Assembly: GCA_037013495.1 (NCBI GenBank)
Contig: CM072801.1
Location: 19,527,001-19,591,000 of the forward strand
DNA length: 64,000 bases
Origin: Hippophae tibetana
Lineage: Eukaryota > Streptophyta > Magnoliopsida > Rosales > Elaeagnaceae
Reading direction: 5' to 3'
The position numbers and the translations under genes are program-made. The notes beneath the pieces are model-generated. The model made no database searches and was not told where the DNA came from. It saw only the letters and a program-made list of their open reading frames with translations. This document shows, in pieces, positions 61,251 through 64,000 of this stretch (position 1 is its first letter; the number at the start of each line of letters is the position of its first letter).

Positions 61251-62996
61251 GGAGAGCTAGAGCTCCAAAATATCAATTATTACTTTGATTTTCCAACTAG
61301 TGGTTTAATTTTTATTCTTATTTATTTATTTTTAGTATTTTTTATTAGTATTTGATGTAATTTTTTATTTTATTATGAAAATATGTTATATATTTTGTTG
61401 AACATCTTAACTCTATTTTGTTGATGCATTATTTGTGAGGTACATTTTAATTGTCATCATTAGTACTGATACATATGATGAACTGAGAATATAAATGTAA
61501 ACCTCAAAATTCCACAATTTACCACTACTAGTAATATAACTATTTTTTTCTCTATTCATATTAGATAGATTGGAGATAATGTTAATTTAAAAGTTGGGGT
61601 GGGAAGGATTTGAATATGAATTGAACTTAGTGTGAAAGCGATAAGAATGATTGAGTAATCTGAGTATTTAAGACTATTTTGTTTGTGAATTTTTCATCGA
61701 CATATTTGACTTCTCAAAAAACTCTAGAACTTACTTTCAAAAATACTCAAGACAAAATTATAGAATACACAATATTTAGGAAAAGATTTAAGCCATTTTT
61801 GAATCGTTTATACCTTTTCAAGCCTACCATTTATATATTTATCATTAGTATCCCTTTTGAACTTATGAATTATAAAACTTTTCTTTCTTTTACAAGTTAT
61901 AACCTATCCTTTTATTAGCAAAGAAAATTATTCTACCCTTCTATTTTCTAAGAGAACTTAAAATAAGCTTATGTTTGATATGAACTCTCTATGAAGAAAT
62001 GATGAAAGTTTTATTAAAAACTGACTACAACAAAAAAAAAGAATATTAAAAACAACAGTTTAGGGATTGTAAAAAATTAATTTTGAAATAAAATGGTGAA
62101 AGGTTGGTAATGTAATTTTGCATCTCTTCACTTATAAAAAGAAGAAAAATTAGGAAGAAGAAAAAACAAGAGGAGAGAGATAAAAAGAAAAAAAAGAGAC
62201 AAAAAGAGAGTATATTGATATTTGATACAATGTGAAATTGTACTCATAGTGTACTTGCTAGGGATGTGAGTATAAATACTTCCTAGACAAGTTAGGTAAT
62301 ATATAGGGGCATTTTAAAACTTAAAATAGTGGTGTTTGAATTTAATTAAGTTCTCTTATGTTTTTTTGTGATTTAACTTCTCATTCTTTCATAACCTCAT
62401 ATCTTAGCCTAACGTTATGACCTTGATAAAGGCCTATTGATCTAAAGTATTGTGATCATTCTAATTATTGGAGAGTAAATTGAAAGGTAAGGTTATGCAG
62501 TTTGTGATTACTACTTACACATATCATATTTGAATAATCTAGAGACTAAGAATATTGTTCTATGAATATCATGCATAAGGTTATCTGGTATAAATATTAT
62601 ATATTTTTAGCTAGATGGATGTCTAAGAGTTGATCACGAAAGTAAAATTAATAAATTTATCTTTAATAAAGAGTGAAATTTAAGTAATTTATATGTTGAA
62701 TGAGCAATCTTTTAGACAAATGAATAATTGATTCGATAGTTAGAGTCTTTCTTTTTTATTTTGTTATTTTTATTTAATTGTGATGTTTGTGGGTATCATC
62801 ATTGAAAACCCTTAAGATACTATGACTCATCCACTAGGGCACCTTAATGGTTTGAAGGGTTGTTACCTGTGTTAAATACAATCTTGTCACTATATGGAAA
62901 TGATTTAGTTTAGTATTTATTTTTTTATTTTCATTTTAAGAACCTCTTTTGAGCTATTGTCTTCTTAGGGACTAGTCAAAAGTTGGTTAGGGGTTG
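61251..62996 (+). other. Non-coding 3' region of the gypsy element
   Basis: No domain-bearing ORF; the 79-codon ORF at 61679-61918 is unrecognised. Contains A/G-rich tracts near 62120-62210 and the conserved tail segment at 62400-62445. Confidence 0.4.
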
Positions 62997-63129
62997 TGAT
63001 ACATACCTAAAAAGAATGCATAACTTGTCATTTATTTGACTTAAAAGAATGAATTAGGTTTTAATATTATATTTAAACCTAAGTATTTTATAAATTGTGT
63101 TTTCTAGAATCACAGGATATGTAACACCA

Positions 63130-64000
63130 TCTACAAATAAGAAATTTGATTTTATAACCAATTTGATCTGACAAACAAACGAAGAACATTCATAGTGTTC
63201 TTCAAGTTCTTAGTCATAGTCATTGTGTTCATCATCGATGTTCTCTTATAAACATCATTTGGTCTTCCAAATTATGAGCATAGATCTTCAAGTTGTCTCT
63301 AAGGATGTCCTACCTCCATCCCACATGAAGGATCTAGGCAAAACCTAGAAACACACCAACACTTGCTACATACCAAGATGACAAGCCATCTAGGAAGAAC
63401 TTGATTATCTTTCAAAATATACATATGAGTATGTATTTAGAAGATGTACTACACCATGCAGTACAACTAAGAAGCTAGTTAGTTAGGCCAACTAAGCATA
63501 GCTAGCCAACAACCCAGCATCCTAGGTAGAGTAAACATGTAGACCAACTAGGGAGAGTAGCTTGGTAGATAATCCTAGTAGACCATCCAAGCAAACTAGC
63601 CTAGTTATCAAGCATTAATTGGTGATGAGCTTCTACAATTTCAGAAAGTGAAGATGCATCCTTTATTGATCACCAACTGTGCACAAATATACATTTTGGA
63701 TGAAATTGGCTTGGCTCACCATGAGGGACCATCCCAAGGTTTAATGACCAACACAATCAAGTAAGAATAGCCATATTAATGATGTATCTAATTTTGAGGT
63801 GGATGTCTATAACTATAGTCATCATACAAGCACCAACCTAAGAGTGCAAATATTCAAGTAGAAACAAGCCTTAGCAGAATATGTTGCACCTTAAAAGGCT
63901 ATGCTATCCAAATCGTCCTTCTCAAGGTTGTACTTTTTAAAAATGACCTTTTAGGATGTGTAGTCTAGGACACTACCACTCAAAATATATCAGAATTCAT
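63130..64000. other. Unassigned right edge
   Basis: Less AT-rich than the neighbouring DNA and with several ctag/ctagg words, but no ORF or element is recognised. It is not alignable by eye with the 5' LTR. Confidence 0.3.

Larger units (their letters stand above)
57156..64000 (+). mobile_element. Ty3-gypsy-type element with gag and envelope-like ORF but no pol; 3' LTR runs past the window or is truncated
   Basis: The block at about 57156-57290 and the block at about 62997-63125 are homologous direct repeats, both starting tgata and sharing taaaaag, ttaaaag, tttaaacct/ttaacct, aagtattttataaattgtgttt-like and a..atatg. They are taken as the two LTR starts. Between them lie gag (about 58150-59440), a gggaggcaa tail motif (59478-59486), an envelope-like ORF (60267-61250) and a tail segment (62380-62450). 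Beyond 63130 the two copies no longer match, so the right end is uncertain. Confidence 0.6.

Noticed and set aside
1-64000. CRISPR arrays, bacterial operons, rRNA or tRNA genes
   Set aside because: None seen; all recognised genes and elements are of plant nuclear type.

Overview
The window is nuclear DNA of a flowering plant, most likely a core eudicot. The evidence is a multi-intron gene with consensus GT/AG splice sites, a long organelle-type P-class PPR gene, plant-type LTR retrotransposons, LINEs and a hAT transposon, all in a strongly AT-rich background. I cannot name the species. Only about 12 kb (12.6-24.6 kb) looks like functional gene space; the rest is layered, decayed transposable elements and featureless AT-rich DNA.

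Gene island. A PPR gene on + (12678-15166 joined to 16063-16171, 865 aa) converges on an RWP-RK/PB1 NIN-like protein (NLP) gene on - (four coding exons, 23289 down to 19222, 930 aa). From memory, their Arabidopsis counterparts are the neighbours At2g17140 (PPR) and At2g17150 (NLP1), so this looks like conserved microsynteny and places the NLP in the NLP1-3/NIN clade. The NLP has a TATA box, a probable leader intron holding a long GA microsatellite, and a 27-codon upstream ORF. A perfect 19-bp hairpin lies across the PPR stop codon, and a compound inverted/tandem repeat element sits between the two genes.

Left flank (1-12.6 kb). A hAT transposon with an exact 8-bp target duplication and a broken transposase (2781-6537), a minus-strand LTR relic, a Ty3-gypsy integrase relic, and a Ty1-copia pol relic ending about 140 bp before the PPR start codon.

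Right flank (24.6-64 kb). A minus-strand LTR plus envelope-like ORF relic (28-31 kb), a solo-LTR-like block (31.2-32.9 kb), a LINE RNase H tail (33 kb), two homologous minus-strand LTR copies (34.4-35.9 and 49.3-50.7 kb), an endogenous caulimovirid (plant pararetrovirus) fragment (about 37-40 kb), an inverted/tandem repeat element (39.97-40.67 kb), a gypsy element with gag and protease relics (40.7-44.4 kb), a copia LTR and gag relic carrying a small hAT MITE (44.6-48.4 kb), a LINE relic (54.5-57 kb), and a gypsy element with gag and an envelope-like ORF but no visible pol (57.2-63.1 kb).

The two genes are not expected to act in one pathway. The PPR is predicted to act on organellar RNA and the NLP in nitrate or symbiosis-related transcription. 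The TE calls come from by-eye translation and comparison, and most TE boundaries are approximate.
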